Shown piece by piece: positions 1-8,878 of a stretch of 64,000 nt of DNA. The stretch covers positions 124,001-188,000 of the forward strand of contig JAFADY010000021.1 in assembly GCA_023424395.1 (NCBI GenBank), written 5' to 3'. This stretch comes from Bacteroidota bacterium (GTDB lineage: Bacteria > Bacteroidota > Bacteroidia > Bacteroidales > Dysgonomonadaceae). Under the pieces are notes generated by a model. The model was not told the DNA's origin, did no database searches, and saw only the letters and a list, made by a program, of their open reading frames with translations. The first letter of the stretch is position 1. The number at the start of each line of letters is the position of its first letter. The translations under genes were made by a program, and so were the position numbers.

Positions 1-730
1 CAAGAACTTGAAAAGTTTTTATGTATTTTACGTTCAAAAGCATATGCAGAAAGATTTTCCGGCAACCGTATCCTATAACCGTTTTGTGGAACTGCAACCA
101 AAAATGTGCATTCCGTTGGCCGTTTTTGTAAAGATGATGTGTTAGGGCAAGTGTACGGGCATCTCTTTCATCGATTCTACCCCTCTTCGAAGCTGCCACA
201 TTAAACGGGAGAAACAGCACAAAACCTTTAAAGGAATTGCCGAAAAAGGACAATGCTCCATTGGTTGGTTTTACGGTTTCAAACTGCATTTAATCATTAA
301 TGACAAAGGTGAGATTTTGGATTTCATCTTAACACCGGGCAATGTAGACGACCGAGAACCGCTCAAAAGTATGGACTTGCACAAACGCATCTTCGGAAAG
401 CTTTTTGGAGATAAAGGTTATATCTCAAAAGACCTGTTTGAACAGCTTTTCGTAGATGGGGTGCATTTGATTACCAAACTGAGAAAGAATATGAAAAATG
501 CCCTGATGCTTCTACAGGACAGGATTATGTTGCATAAAAGAGTTCTGATTGAATCCGTAAACGATGAATTGAAAAACATGTGTCAAATAGAACATATCCG
601 CCACCGAAGTTTTGACAACTTTGTAATCAACATTTTGGCAGCCTTGGCAGCGTATTCATTCTTTCCGAAAAAGCCCTCGATTAATACGAATACAGACATT
701 ATAGATATAGAAAGATGGAGAGCCGCTTAG
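1..730 (+). pseudogene. IS982-family transposase, 5'-truncated by window edge and interrupted by a stop codon
   Basis: One frame (codons starting at position 2) reads through most of an IS982-type DDE transposase: the motifs GKCTGISFIDSTP, GFKLHLIINDKGE, VDDREPLK, FGDKGYISK and IESVNDELKN occur in family order, giving the catalytic Asp, Asp and Glu. The frame is broken by an in-frame TAG at 143-145, where relatives have a sense codon, most simply Leu (TTG to TAG, one substitution). The nearest in-frame start after it is a TTG at 317, well past the first catalytic Asp, so a functional enzyme is unlikely. The 5' end lies outside the window. No terminal inverted repeat could be confirmed downstream of the stop. 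Family assignment is from motif recall and is fairly sure; the pseudogene status is directly visible. Confidence 0.8.
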
Positions 731-804
731 GCCGAACTCACGTTATTTAACATTTTTGAATCAGAAAAGTATATATATTTGCTTCGCTTACTAATATCTA
801 TCTT

Positions 805-1347
805 ATGAAACAATTTATTTTATCCGCATTGCTTGTATTTTTTTGCAGTTTTTTCGTTGCCCAGGCGCAAACTTATAAACTGAACAAAGAAGTTTATAAT
901 ACCAGGGAATATATACCACAATACGGAGATCCGAACAACCCGATGATTGCCGGATTAAGCTCTTTTATCCTTCCCGGATTGGGGCAGGTTTTATGTGGCG
1001 AAACGGCACGAGGCATGGCTTTTTTCGGCGGATCTATGGCTTGTATGGGCGTATCGGTTGTGGGAATGTTGCAAAATATGGAATCCAACAATTTTTTCGA
1101 TGAAAACAATAACGTTGTAGATACTAAGGGTTTCGGACTGATGCTGGCCGGCGTTTTAGGTTATTTTATTGTTGATGTATGGTCGGTATTCGATGCCGTG
1201 AACGTCGCGAAGGTAAATAACATGTATTTTCAAGATGTACGCGAAGAAAAAGAGATCGGTTTTTTGTTGAATCCATATATCGGTAACCATAATTACTTGG
1301 GGCAAAGAACTACGTCGGTTGGGCTCTCTCTGCAAGTTATTTTTTAA
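805..1347 (+). CDS. Exported or membrane protein of unknown function with PGLGQ motif
   Basis: 180 aa. The N-terminus is a clear Sec signal peptide (Lys, long hydrophobic stretch, cleavage probably after AQA, before QTYK). Further on, a hydrophobic hairpin with SSFILPGLGQVLCGE and ARG-MAFFGG resembles the membrane-protein motif of TM2/DUF5683-type Bacteroidota proteins, followed by a second hydrophobic stretch (LMLAGVLGYFIVDVWSVFDA). The C-terminus ends in alternating hydrophobic residues and a final Phe, as in many exported proteins. A TATATTTG -7-like element lies at 774-781, about 24 bp before the ATG. It stands alone between the IS982 remnant and convergent cdsA. Function unknown; the gene itself is convincing. 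Confidence 0.7.
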   Translation: MKQFILSALLVFFCSFFVAQAQTYKLNKEVYNTREYIPQYGDPNNPMIAGLSSFILPGLGQVLCGETARGMAFFGGSMACMGVSVVGMLQNMESNNFFDENNNVVDTKGFGLMLAGVLGYFIVDVWSVFDAVNVAKVNNMYFQDVREEKEIGFLLNPYIGNHNYLGQRTTSVGLSLQVIF

Positions 1348-1370
1348 ACGGCAATTTTTTAAGGCCAAAA

Positions 1371-1432
1371 CTTACGTATGCATAAGAACATCCCTTACGC
1401 GTACGTAAGGACAACACTTACGCCTGCATAAG
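1371..1432. repeat. Three 16-bp palindromic units at exact 23-bp spacing
   Basis: CTTACGTATGCATAAG (1371-1386), CTTACGCGTACGTAAG (1394-1409) and CTTACGCCTGCATAAG (1417-1432) are each dyad-symmetric at their ends and start exactly 23 bp apart, separated by 7-bp linkers. They fill the gap between the convergent genes at 805-1347 and 1468-2304. Possible roles are a protein-binding array or a bidirectional terminator-like structure; neither has direct support, and no T-run follows. Confidence 0.75.
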
Positions 1433-1467
1433 TGGCGCGCTTATGGAGCGTAATTATTAAAGAACGC

Positions 1468-2304
1468 TTAAAGAGCCAAAATAACCGAAATGTAAAGATA
1501 TATAGCCGGAATAGTAATCAGCAAGCTGTCTATCCGATCGAGGATTCCGCCGTGCCCGGGAATAAGGTTTCCGCTATCTTTAACGCCATAAGTCCGCTTA
1601 ATAAGCGATTCAAACAAATCGCCCAGCGTGGCGAAGAGCGATACCACAACCGCGAACCCGATCCAAAACGGAAGTGAATAAGAGGTATAAAACCGCGCCA
1701 GTATAAAGGCGGTGATAACACAAAAAACAATGCCGCTTATAAAGCCTTCAACCGACTTTTTCGGAGAGATCCGTTCAATGAGTTTTCGCTTTCCTATTAA
1801 CGAACCAAAGAAGTACGCCGCAGTATCGTTTACCCAAATCAATATAAAAATGGCCAAGACAAAAATATAGTGATATTGGGTATCTACAGTTTTGTATTGA
1901 TACGAAATGAACATGAGCAAACAAAGCGGCAAAGTGATGTATATTTGTCCGAAAACGGAATAAACGATGGCTTTAAAAATATCGCCCCGATTGATGAAAA
2001 TTGCCGAAGCGAAAAGAATAAGTAAATAAATGGCGATAATTATCGGGAGGGCTGCTGTGTAAATTTGTTCGAGATAAAGAAAACAAGAGAGAAATATAGC
2101 AATACCCGATGTTATATTAAAGATTTTGCTGATGGCGTGCGTGGTATTTTTTTCTACCATTCGGTAGAATTCGTACAGTCCTATTCCGAGAAAACTACCG
2201 AAAACAAACACAAAAGAATACTCTCCTCCAAGGATGCCAAAGAGAACAACTGCGATGTATATAACTCCGGTTACAACACGCGTGAGTAAATTCTTAAAGT
2301 TCAA
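1468..2304 (-). CDS. cdsA: Phosphatidate cytidylyltransferase
   Basis: 278 aa, the usual CdsA length. It makes CDP-diacylglycerol from phosphatidate and CTP in the inner membrane, the branch point to all phospholipids. About seven or eight hydrophobic segments are visible, and the C-terminal CDP-alcohol signature is intact (LGDLFESLIKR, then GVKDSGNLIPGHGGILDRID). It follows the DUF5606 gene by 12 bp on the same strand, so the two are probably co-transcribed. The start ATG gives MNFKNLLTRVVTG, typical of the family. Confidence 0.95.
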   Translation of the reverse strand: MNFKNLLTRVVTGVIYIAVVLFGILGGEYSFVFVFGSFLGIGLYEFYRMVEKNTTHAISKIFNITSGIAIFLSCFLYLEQIYTAALPIIIAIYLLILFASAIFINRGDIFKAIVYSVFGQIYITLPLCLLMFISYQYKTVDTQYHYIFVLAIFILIWVNDTAAYFFGSLIGKRKLIERISPKKSVEGFISGIVFCVITAFILARFYTSYSLPFWIGFAVVVSLFATLGDLFESLIKRTYGVKDSGNLIPGHGGILDRIDSLLITIPAIYLYISVILAL

Positions 2305-2316
2305 TTTAAAAGGTTT

Positions 2317-2757
2317 TTATTCGTTACTTTCGGGTTCTTCTTGTTGCTGCGTAGTTTCTTCTTCGGCAGGTTCTTCTTCGAAGTCGATATTATTGTCCAT
2401 CAAAATATTGTACCAACTGACTATTTTTTTAATATCGGAGGCATAAACTTTTTCTCTGTCGTATTCGGGTAAAATATCGGCGAAGTAATTAAAAAACTCT
2501 TTGTTTGACGATTTAGATGTTAAAACCGCTTTAGCGCCGTTTTCTTTTTCTTTCATTTTTTTGAAAACTTCTCTCAGCGGAACATCACTCTCATCGGTAT
2601 ATATTGATACATCGCTTAAAGCAACCAGTTTTTCGGTAATATAAACCGGAATTCTTTTTCCGTCTAAAAGCGATTCAACAACATTTAAATTTTTATTGGT
2701 GGAAATGAGTTTATACAAACCGGGTTTACCCGATACCGATAATATTTTGGCCAGCAT
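2317..2757 (-). CDS. DUF5606 family protein
   Basis: 146 aa, cytoplasmic, no signal peptide. The N-terminal MLAKILSVSGKPGLYKL and the region of basic/polar sequence that follows match the Bacteroidota-restricted DUF5606 family as recalled; the C-terminus is a Glu-rich tail (EEEPAEEETTQQQEEPE). The biochemical role is unknown. It is the first gene of a likely two-gene unit with cdsA, and a TTG-N20-TATTTTTG promoter lies upstream. Family call fairly secure, function not. Confidence 0.85.
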   Translation of the reverse strand: MLAKILSVSGKPGLYKLISTNKNLNVVESLLDGKRIPVYITEKLVALSDVSIYTDESDVPLREVFKKMKEKENGAKAVLTSKSSNKEFFNYFADILPEYDREKVYASDIKKIVSWYNILMDNNIDFEEEPAEEETTQQQEEPESNE

Positions 2758-2800
2758 CTGTTCTTGTTTTTAGTTCAAAATTATTTGCAAAAATAAAGCA

Positions 2801-2831
2801 CAAAAATAGTCAGTATTGCTCAATTTTACAA
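2801..2831 (-). promoter_or_regulatory. Bacteroidota-type promoter of the DUF5606-cdsA unit
   Basis: On the minus strand a -7 element TATTTTTG (2801-2808) lies 20 bp downstream of a TTG (2829-2831), about 45 bp before the DUF5606 start codon. This fits the TTG-N19/21-TAnnTTTG consensus for the primary sigma factor of Bacteroidota. Confidence 0.6.
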
Positions 2832-2956
2832 CTGAAAACATCAATTGTTTTGTTGCAATGGAATATTTCGGCAAAAAACCATTAACTTAGCGAAATAAAA
2901 ATAACGGCAGTTCTATAAATCAAACAGATTTCATTACTTTATTTGATGTGGATGAA

Positions 2957-3400
2957 ATGAAAGTTCAGTACAATAATTTATATACGCATTTTGTGTTCAC
3001 AACATACAATAGGCTACCGCTAATTGAGGAAAACAACAAAATACGGATTGAAAAATATATTACAGGAATTGTAAATAATAATAACTGTCAGTTATATGCT
3101 ATCTTTGCAAATCCGGAACATCTTCATTTTTTAGTATCGCGTTCGCCGGATATAGATGAAGAAACCCTTGCGACAATTGTCGCTAACAGTTCGGAGCGTT
3201 TTATAAATGATAATAAATTGTGCAAAGGTAACTTTCAATGGCAGCGTGCGTGTTCGGCATTCTCTGTTTCGAAAAGCGATATAAACAAAGTGTGCAAATA
3301 CATTCTGAACCAAAAAGAACATCATAAAAAACAAACTTTTGCCAAAGAATACGATGAGTTTATCAGATTTTATCAGAAAACGATTCAGCCGATAAAATAA
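2957..3400 (+). CDS. IS200-like Y1 transposase (REP-associated tyrosine transposase type)
   Basis: About 147 aa, the usual size for a Y1_Tnp domain. Motifs seen: HFVFTTYNRLPLI near the N-terminus, the HUH pair in PEHLHFLVS, and a C-terminal helix VCKYILNQKEHHKK with the candidate nucleophilic Tyr. The start is taken at the ATG at 2957 (MKVQYNN); a GTG at 2948 in the same frame is possible. The gene is single-copy here and is followed directly by two copies of a large palindromic element, the first overlapping its stop codon. That arrangement is the hallmark of RAYT genes, which process dispersed palindromes rather than mobilising themselves. Confidence 0.85.
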   Translation: MKVQYNNLYTHFVFTTYNRLPLIEENNKIRIEKYITGIVNNNNCQLYAIFANPEHLHFLVSRSPDIDEETLATIVANSSERFINDNKLCKGNFQWQRACSAFSVSKSDINKVCKYILNQKEHHKKQTFAKEYDEFIRFYQKTIQPIK

Positions 3401-3568
3401 GGTAATAAGGTTTTAGGGTGTGAGATGGTAATCATTTCTACTAAGGTTGAGAGAGCAGGAAATAAGGTTTCGGAAGCGATAATAATTGGAAAATTCTACG
3501 AGCAAAGCCAAATTAAAAAAACCTTATTTCATTCAAATAACCTTAGTAGCAAAAAAAACAGGATTGAA
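3389..3568 (+). repeat. Palindromic REP-like element, copy 1
   Basis: About 180 bp, near-identical to 3673-3853 (offset 284-285 bp). It begins inside the end of the Y1 transposase gene and contains nested inverted arms (CTACTAAGGTT with AACCTTAGTAG; GAAATAAGGTTT with AAACCTTATTTC). The outermost arm AAAATAAGGTAATAAGGT is present but its partner is missing in this copy; the nearest partner is at the end of copy 2. Confidence 0.85.
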
Positions 3569-3672
3569 TAGAACGATTTTGCCGAAATGAAATACAATTT
3601 TTATCTGAACGTTACCATCGGTTTAGGAAGTAATCGCGATTTTGAGCGACATTTTAATCGCAATTGATTAAT

Positions 3673-3872
3673 CCGATAAAATAAGGTAATAAGGTTTTAG
3701 GGTGTGAGATGGTAATCATTTCTACTAAGGTTGAGAGAGCAGGAAATAAGGTTTCGGAAACGATAATGATTGGAAAATTCTATGAGCAAAGCCAAATTAA
3801 AAAAACCTTATTTCATTCAAATAACCTTAGTAGCAACAAATAACAGGGTTGAAGACCTTATTACCTTATTTT
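3673..3872 (+). repeat. Palindromic REP-like element, copy 2, with three nested perfect stems
   Basis: The three arm pairs are perfect and correctly nested: 18 bp (3678-3695 with 3855-3872), 11 bp (3722-3732 with 3823-3833) and 12 bp (3743-3754 with 3803-3814). Single-stranded, it would form one hairpin of about 195 nt. The 104 bp between the copies (3569-3672) hold no gene. Confidence 0.85.
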
Positions 3873-3900
3873 CAAAAAACGATATAAAATACAAATTAAG

Positions 3901-4091
3901 ATGAAAACAAAATTATTGATTTTATGTTTGTATTTAATTATTGGAATAAATGTTTTTGCACAAAACCAAAATGATTCTATTGAAGAAATTGGTTTTATTG
4001 ATCCGGAAGACTTCCCGAATTTCGAAAAGGAGAAAACTCAATTGAGGAACTGCTTAAATTTATTTCACGATATTTATTTGAACAACCTTAG
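3901..4091 (+). pseudogene. Frameshifted remnant of a short exported protein (TonB C-terminal-like motif)
   Basis: The ATG at 3901 opens a signal peptide (MKTKLLILCLYLIIGINVFA, then Q) and runs as ...IGFIDPEDFPN. At about 4017 the natural continuation lies in another frame: EFRKGENSIEELLKFISRYL then a stop at 4089-4091. Joined, this resembles the 'PxFxGGexaLxxFIxxnlxYP' stretch that starts the C-terminal domain of TonB-like proteins in Bacteroidota. The frame that stays open from the ATG loses this similarity and ends at 4212 inside the next gene, so it is read here as a fossil. The parent family is an inference from a short motif. Confidence 0.5.
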
Positions 4092-4127
4092 TTGCGCTTG
4101 CATCGCACTTACATTAAAACAAAACAG

Positions 4128-5312
4128 ATGGACCGAAATATTATCTTTTTATTATCTTTTGCACTATTACTGTTTGCCTGTAACAATAAAAAACAGGAAA
4201 AAGAAACAATGACAACAGAACAAGATAGCACCCGAGCACACGCACCAACAGAGGATATGTTTTTACTTGTAGGAACATACACCTCGGAAGAAGGCAGTAA
4301 AGGAATTTATTTGTATAAACTGAATACCGGAACCGGAAAAGCCGATTCGCTGAATATGGCGGAAGTTGAAAATCCATCGTATCTGACGTTAAGCCCCGAT
4401 GAACGTTTCGTATATGCCGTCAGCGAAAACGGCGAAGGAAACAGCATGGCAAACGCTTTTTCTTTCGATAAAAACAGCGCTTCGTTGCAGTTGCTCAATT
4501 CAAAAAATACGCGGGGATCAAGCCCGTGCTACATTGAAACCGACAAGAGCGGGAAGAATGTTTTTACGGCCAACTACGGAGGCGGAAGTATTTCTTCTTT
4601 TCAGGTGAACGACGAAGGAGGATTATCGGAAGTTAACTTATTAATGCAATTCAACGGCGTAGGCAGCGATTCGCTGAGGCAGAAACAACCGCATTTGCAC
4701 AGTGTGCGTATGTCGCCCGATTACCGATACCTTTTTGCCACCGACTTAGGCACGGATAATATTTACCGAATGGACGCCGTGGGTTCTGTTTTTGAAGGAC
4801 AGCCCGCGGTTTCGCAGGGCAGTTTAAGGAAATTTGCCGTTCCGGCAGGCGCGGGGCCGCGCCACTTCGATTTTCATCCCAATGGATTGTACATGTACGT
4901 TTTGGGCGAATTATCGGGGGAAGTGATCGTATTTGATTACAACGACGGCGACATTGTGCAGAAGCAAACCGTTGCAGCCGATACCGTTGGTGCCCGAGGC
5001 AGCGCCGATATTCATGTTTCGCCCGACGGCCGGTTCCTTTACGCTTCAAACCGACTACAAGCCGATGGCTTAGCCATTTTTTCGATAAATCAGGAAGACG
5101 GCACTTTAACCAAAGTGGCTTATCAACTCACAGGGCGTCACCCGCGTAATTTTGCCATTACGCCAAACGGGAGATTTCTGTTAGTTGCCAGTCGCGACGA
5201 TAATAAAATTCAGGTATTTTCCATCGATGGGCAAACGGGTTTATTGACGGATACGAATCAGGATATCGTTCTCAGTAAACCGGTATGTGTAAAGTTTGCG
5301 TCGATACCTTAA
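4128..5312 (+). CDS. Lactonase-family beta-propeller lipoprotein (6-phosphogluconolactonase-like)
   Basis: 394 aa from the ATG at 4128. The N-terminus MDRNIIFLLSFALLLFAC is a lipoprotein signal with lipobox LFAC, so the mature protein is anchored in an envelope membrane; starts upstream of this would spoil the signal. The rest has repeated blades of the Pgl/YbhE seven-bladed propeller: VGTYTSEEGSKGIYLYKL, NPSYLTLSPDERFVYAVSE, GPRHFDFHPNGLYMYVLGE, and HPRNFAITPNGRFLLVAS. The family hydrolyses lactones such as 6-phosphogluconolactone, but an exported lipoprotein member is unlikely to serve the cytoplasmic pentose phosphate pathway, so the substrate is open. Confidence 0.85.
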   Translation: MDRNIIFLLSFALLLFACNNKKQEKETMTTEQDSTRAHAPTEDMFLLVGTYTSEEGSKGIYLYKLNTGTGKADSLNMAEVENPSYLTLSPDERFVYAVSENGEGNSMANAFSFDKNSASLQLLNSKNTRGSSPCYIETDKSGKNVFTANYGGGSISSFQVNDEGGLSEVNLLMQFNGVGSDSLRQKQPHLHSVRMSPDYRYLFATDLGTDNIYRMDAVGSVFEGQPAVSQGSLRKFAVPAGAGPRHFDFHPNGLYMYVLGELSGEVIVFDYNDGDIVQKQTVAADTVGARGSADIHVSPDGRFLYASNRLQADGLAIFSINQEDGTLTKVAYQLTGRHPRNFAITPNGRFLLVASRDDNKIQVFSIDGQTGLLTDTNQDIVLSKPVCVKFASIP

Positions 5313-5326
5313 GAGGCAGACTTATT

Positions 5327-6481
5327 TTATCTCATTATTTTCTCAAACGCTTCTTTATATCCCTCTACCATTTTACTCCACGAGTAATTTTGCCGGGTAA
5401 AATCTTTTCCTCGTACGGAAAGTTGTTGTAATTTTTCTTTATCGCTTAGCAATTCGTGAATTTTGTCGGCCCAGGCTTGTGCATCGCCGGTTGGGAGTAG
5501 GGTTCCGTTTTTTCCATCGATAACGGCATCGGTAATGCCTTCGATTCCCGAAGCAAGCACGTATGTGCCGCGCATACTGGCTTCGAGCGCTACGAGCCCG
5601 AAGCCTTCTTCATCGCCTTCCACCTCAATATTGGGCATTAAGAATAAATCGGCAAGCGAAAGGATTTGCAACAGATCTTCATAGCACACACTGCCCAAGT
5701 GGTATGCATTTGGCTGCTGCGGCAACTCTTCAGCGATATCAACAGCATCGGTCGTTAGCCCAAAAAGGAGTTGGATGTTATGAAAACCCTGGATGTTATT
5801 CAGGCCTTTGTCCAACAATGTAGGCTCGTTTATCATGGGGCCGGTCATTAACAATATGATATTGTCATTCAGCAGCGGCATCACATTTTTTAAAAACCAC
5901 GAAAAGCCTTTCCTTTTTACAGGACGGCCGGTAATGTGCAGAATGTGTTTGCCGGAAACATCCACACCATATTCGTTCCTGAGTTTTTCTGCAAAATTAT
6001 CATTACTGGTTATGTTCCCGATGGAAATATCTACACCGTTCTTAACAGTAAAAGTTGTGTCTTCGTTAAAACCGCGCAGAAGACATTGTTGCCGGGTGAA
6101 TTCGCTCACGCAAATGGCTCCGCCGTAATTTGCCAGCTTAGGCACGATCTTGTTTTGATAGATATCCATCGGAAAAGTGATGTCCAACCCGTGATAGGTT
6201 ACCACAACAGGAATATCCGTATATTTTTGCAACCATAAACAAGCAGCACCCATTGAGCCATCGTTTAGGTGAATAAGGCCTATATAGGGATTCTCTTTTA
6301 GAACTATTTGTATTTTGGATTTAAGCGTGGCAAACCAAAGTGCTTTACTTCCATCGTTTTGATAGGCGATAACGTGCGTTTTGTAATATTGAGACAATCC
6401 GTTAATGAGCTCAAAACTCTGCTTCTCCATTCCTCCTATCACGGGTGGATACTTATGAGTTATGCAAAGTACTTCCGTCAT
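5327..6481 (-). CDS. Glycosyltransferase family 4 protein
   Basis: 384 aa, GT-B fold. The N-terminal acceptor domain starts with CITHKYPPVIGGMEKQ, the standard Gly-rich loop of GT4 enzymes; the C-terminal donor domain has HITGRPVKRKGFSWFL and the nucleotide-sugar motif EGDEEGFGLVALEAS (E-x7-E). Its 5' end overlaps the 3' end of the upstream membrane gene by 29 bp, and both lie downstream of another GT4 gene on the same strand, forming a three-gene operon for a cell-surface or lipid-linked glycan. Sugar and acceptor cannot be told. Confidence 0.88.
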   Translation of the reverse strand: MTEVLCITHKYPPVIGGMEKQSFELINGLSQYYKTHVIAYQNDGSKALWFATLKSKIQIVLKENPYIGLIHLNDGSMGAACLWLQKYTDIPVVVTYHGLDITFPMDIYQNKIVPKLANYGGAICVSEFTRQQCLLRGFNEDTTFTVKNGVDISIGNITSNDNFAEKLRNEYGVDVSGKHILHITGRPVKRKGFSWFLKNVMPLLNDNIILLMTGPMINEPTLLDKGLNNIQGFHNIQLLFGLTTDAVDIAEELPQQPNAYHLGSVCYEDLLQILSLADLFLMPNIEVEGDEEGFGLVALEASMRGTYVLASGIEGITDAVIDGKNGTLLPTGDAQAWADKIHELLSDKEKLQQLSVRGKDFTRQNYSWSKMVEGYKEAFEKIMR

Positions 6482-7505
6482 TGTCTTTCAATTTTATGTT
6501 TGTTTTTTTGGATATAATGATCATGAAAATTCCCGCAATTCCCAGCCAGAGCACTTGTCTGCCACGACGCATTAGCGTAGCAATGAGCCAGATTTCGTTA
6601 CTTTCAACGCCAATGGCATCGAGCATAACTTTGTTGCCGTATTCTTCAATCCCGATTTGCCCCGGAACAACTGCTCCAATTGTTCGGAAAAAGATGACGC
6701 CCATTTCCACGGCAACGGCATCCACCATGGAAATATCGAGTCCCAGCATCTGCAAAATAATATAAAATTCAAGTGATCCGAAAATCCATTGCGAAACACA
6801 CAACATAAAAGCAACTGTAAAACGGATTTTGTTCGCAGCAAAGAAATCTGCCGAAAGTTGATTAATTTCGTAAGACGACGAAACAATTTTATCTGTTATA
6901 AACGACCAATTTGTTTTTCTTTTGATGTTTTCCACCGTTTTTCCGAGATACAGTTTCGAATTTAACAAAAATACCGTTAGCAGATAACAAAAAAAAACGA
7001 TCAACGCAACAGCGATCAGGATATACAAAAGGTTTGAACTGTCTCCGGCTTTTACTATGATCAGATAAACTCCCGAAATTATTGCCAGAAAAATACCCGA
7101 TAAAATTATGAGTATTCGCAACATGATAATAGAACTGAGCCCCTGACGGGCATCCACGCCGCGTTTGTGGAGATAGACCGCTTTCACGCTTTCGCCGGCG
7201 ATAATTCCCGTGGGATTGAATGCCGTGAGCATTTCGCCCACGTGCTTGATCATAAACAAGTCGAAAAAACGCACTTTTTTACGTTCTTTGCCCATGATCA
7301 GCTGCCAAGCGTACGTCGGCGCCAGATAAGCAAAGAGCGATGCAATAACCACGCCCACAAACATGCCCGGCATGCGGGAAAGATATTCGCCCAATTGCCG
7401 GAAATCGACAGTTGAAATAAACTTTCCAACCAAAATCAAAACCACTACCAGCAGAATACCAATAAAATATTGTTTGTATTTTTTTACAAAGACAATAAAA
7501 TTCAT
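6453..7505 (-). CDS. Flippase-like polytopic membrane protein (LPG synthase TM / UPF0104 family)
   Basis: 350 aa with about eight hydrophobic segments. The conserved block (LFMIKHVGEMLTAFNPTG, then AGESVKAVYL and LSSIIMLRIL) is that of the lysylphosphatidylglycerol synthase transmembrane/AglD-like family, many members of which sit beside glycosyltransferases. It lies between two GT4 genes, 11 bp after the upstream one and overlapping the downstream one by 29 bp, so a role in presenting or moving a lipid-linked glycan is inferred. No soluble catalytic domain of MprF is present. Confidence 0.8.
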   Translation of the reverse strand: MNFIVFVKKYKQYFIGILLVVVLILVGKFISTVDFRQLGEYLSRMPGMFVGVVIASLFAYLAPTYAWQLIMGKERKKVRFFDLFMIKHVGEMLTAFNPTGIIAGESVKAVYLHKRGVDARQGLSSIIMLRILIILSGIFLAIISGVYLIIVKAGDSSNLLYILIAVALIVFFCYLLTVFLLNSKLYLGKTVENIKRKTNWSFITDKIVSSSYEINQLSADFFAANKIRFTVAFMLCVSQWIFGSLEFYIILQMLGLDISMVDAVAVEMGVIFFRTIGAVVPGQIGIEEYGNKVMLDAIGVESNEIWLIATLMRRGRQVLWLGIAGIFMIIISKKTNIKLKDNDGSTLHNS

Positions 7506-7516
7506 TTTGTTCTATA

Positions 7517-8767
7517 TCAGTTCTTTGCTTCCGTCAATAGTACAATATCGCGGAAATATTCGTCCGCCAGATGTTCCCAACTCAACGATGAGGTATACTG
7601 GGCTCCGGCGGCCTGCATTTTGTTTCTGAGCGCTTTGTTGCTCAATAAAAGTTTTATTTTTTCGATGTAATCTTTGGGGTCATTCGGTTCACACAAGAAT
7701 CCGGTTTCGCCGTCTTTCACCAATGCCTGTGAGCCTCCGCCCCGAGCGATTACCGGAATGCAACCGCAGGCTGTTGCTTCCACCACCACGTTCCCATAAG
7801 ATTCGGAAATAGATGGAAAGACGAAGATATCAGTCGACGCATACAATTTCCCCAGTTCATCGTGATTGAGGTAGCCCAAGAAGTGAGCATTTTTCATTCG
7901 CTCACGCGCTTCGGGTTCCGCCACGCCGCTTCCGGCAACGATAAAGTTCACGTCCAATTGCTGCGCCTCGGCTTCATCATATATTTCGAAAAGCGTTTCA
8001 AGGTTCTTTTCCCACACAATACGCGATGCGTAAAGCAGACAAGGTTTGTCGTTGCCCGTTATTCCACGAACGTACGCCTCATCTTTCCTTTCGGCATTGA
8101 ACAAATTGGTTTCCAGCCCACGATGCCATTGTTTGAGCGGTTCTTTAGCAATGCCGTGATCAATTAACTCTTTCATCATGAAATTCGTGGGAATATATAC
8201 CAAATCGCATCGATTATAAAATTTTTGATACAATTTAGCAATAAGCGATTCGATGGGCTTTATCAAGAACGGAGAATGCTTGAAATAGTAACGCATATAC
8301 GAAATGAAATGCGTGTGATAAATGGAAAGCACCGGTATGCCCTTGTTCTCAGCATAATTCAGCCCGAAAAATCCCAGAAACGAGGGAGTAGAAATATGGA
8401 TTACATCGGGTTTAAATTCCGATAATTTCCGCCACAACTTCACTCTTGCAAATCGGGGGAGACTAACGCGGTAAGAAGTGTTAAAGGGAATGATCATCGA
8501 CGGGACTTTTACCACACGATGAGGAAAATCGTGTTTGGGCGGCACTCCGCAAAAGAAAACATATTCAAACCGATCTTGAGGAATTCGGTTGATAAGTTGA
8601 TACATTGTTTTTATTGCGCCGTCAAAATCCCTGATGAGCACATCCGTGAAAAAAGCCACTCTTATTTTTCGATTGTTTGTTGATTGATAGGAACTTGATA
8701 CCGATTGATTTTCTATTTGTAATTTCAACTCGTTATCTCCACTCGGCTCGTTAATGCGATTTTTCAT
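7517..8767 (-). CDS. Glycosyltransferase family 4 protein, diacylglycerol-glycosyltransferase-like
   Basis: 416 aa. VAFFTDVLIRDFDGAIKT is the N-terminal loop, KPDVIHISTPSFLGFFGL and SIYHTHFISYMRYY resemble the acceptor domain of GT4 enzymes acting on lipids (SqdX/MgdA-like), and SISESYGNVVVEATACG is the donor E-x7-E block. The first 40 residues before KIRVAFF are polar and may be a loose extension; an internal start is possible. First gene of the operon, with a TACCTTTG -7-like element on the minus strand at 8804-8811, some 37 bp upstream. Specific activity not predictable. Confidence 0.87.
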   Translation of the reverse strand: MKNRINEPSGDNELKLQIENQSVSSSYQSTNNRKIRVAFFTDVLIRDFDGAIKTMYQLINRIPQDRFEYVFFCGVPPKHDFPHRVVKVPSMIIPFNTSYRVSLPRFARVKLWRKLSEFKPDVIHISTPSFLGFFGLNYAENKGIPVLSIYHTHFISYMRYYFKHSPFLIKPIESLIAKLYQKFYNRCDLVYIPTNFMMKELIDHGIAKEPLKQWHRGLETNLFNAERKDEAYVRGITGNDKPCLLYASRIVWEKNLETLFEIYDEAEAQQLDVNFIVAGSGVAEPEARERMKNAHFLGYLNHDELGKLYASTDIFVFPSISESYGNVVVEATACGCIPVIARGGGSQALVKDGETGFLCEPNDPKDYIEKIKLLLSNKALRNKMQAAGAQYTSSLSWEHLADEYFRDIVLLTEAKN

Positions 8768-8878
8768 TCAATTCATTCAGTCTAATTCTGCTATTTGTTG
8801 ATACAAAGGTAATTAGTATTGATTGATTGGAATGATTTATTCTGTTACGATTATGTTAAGTTTATGTGAGCGATGAAA

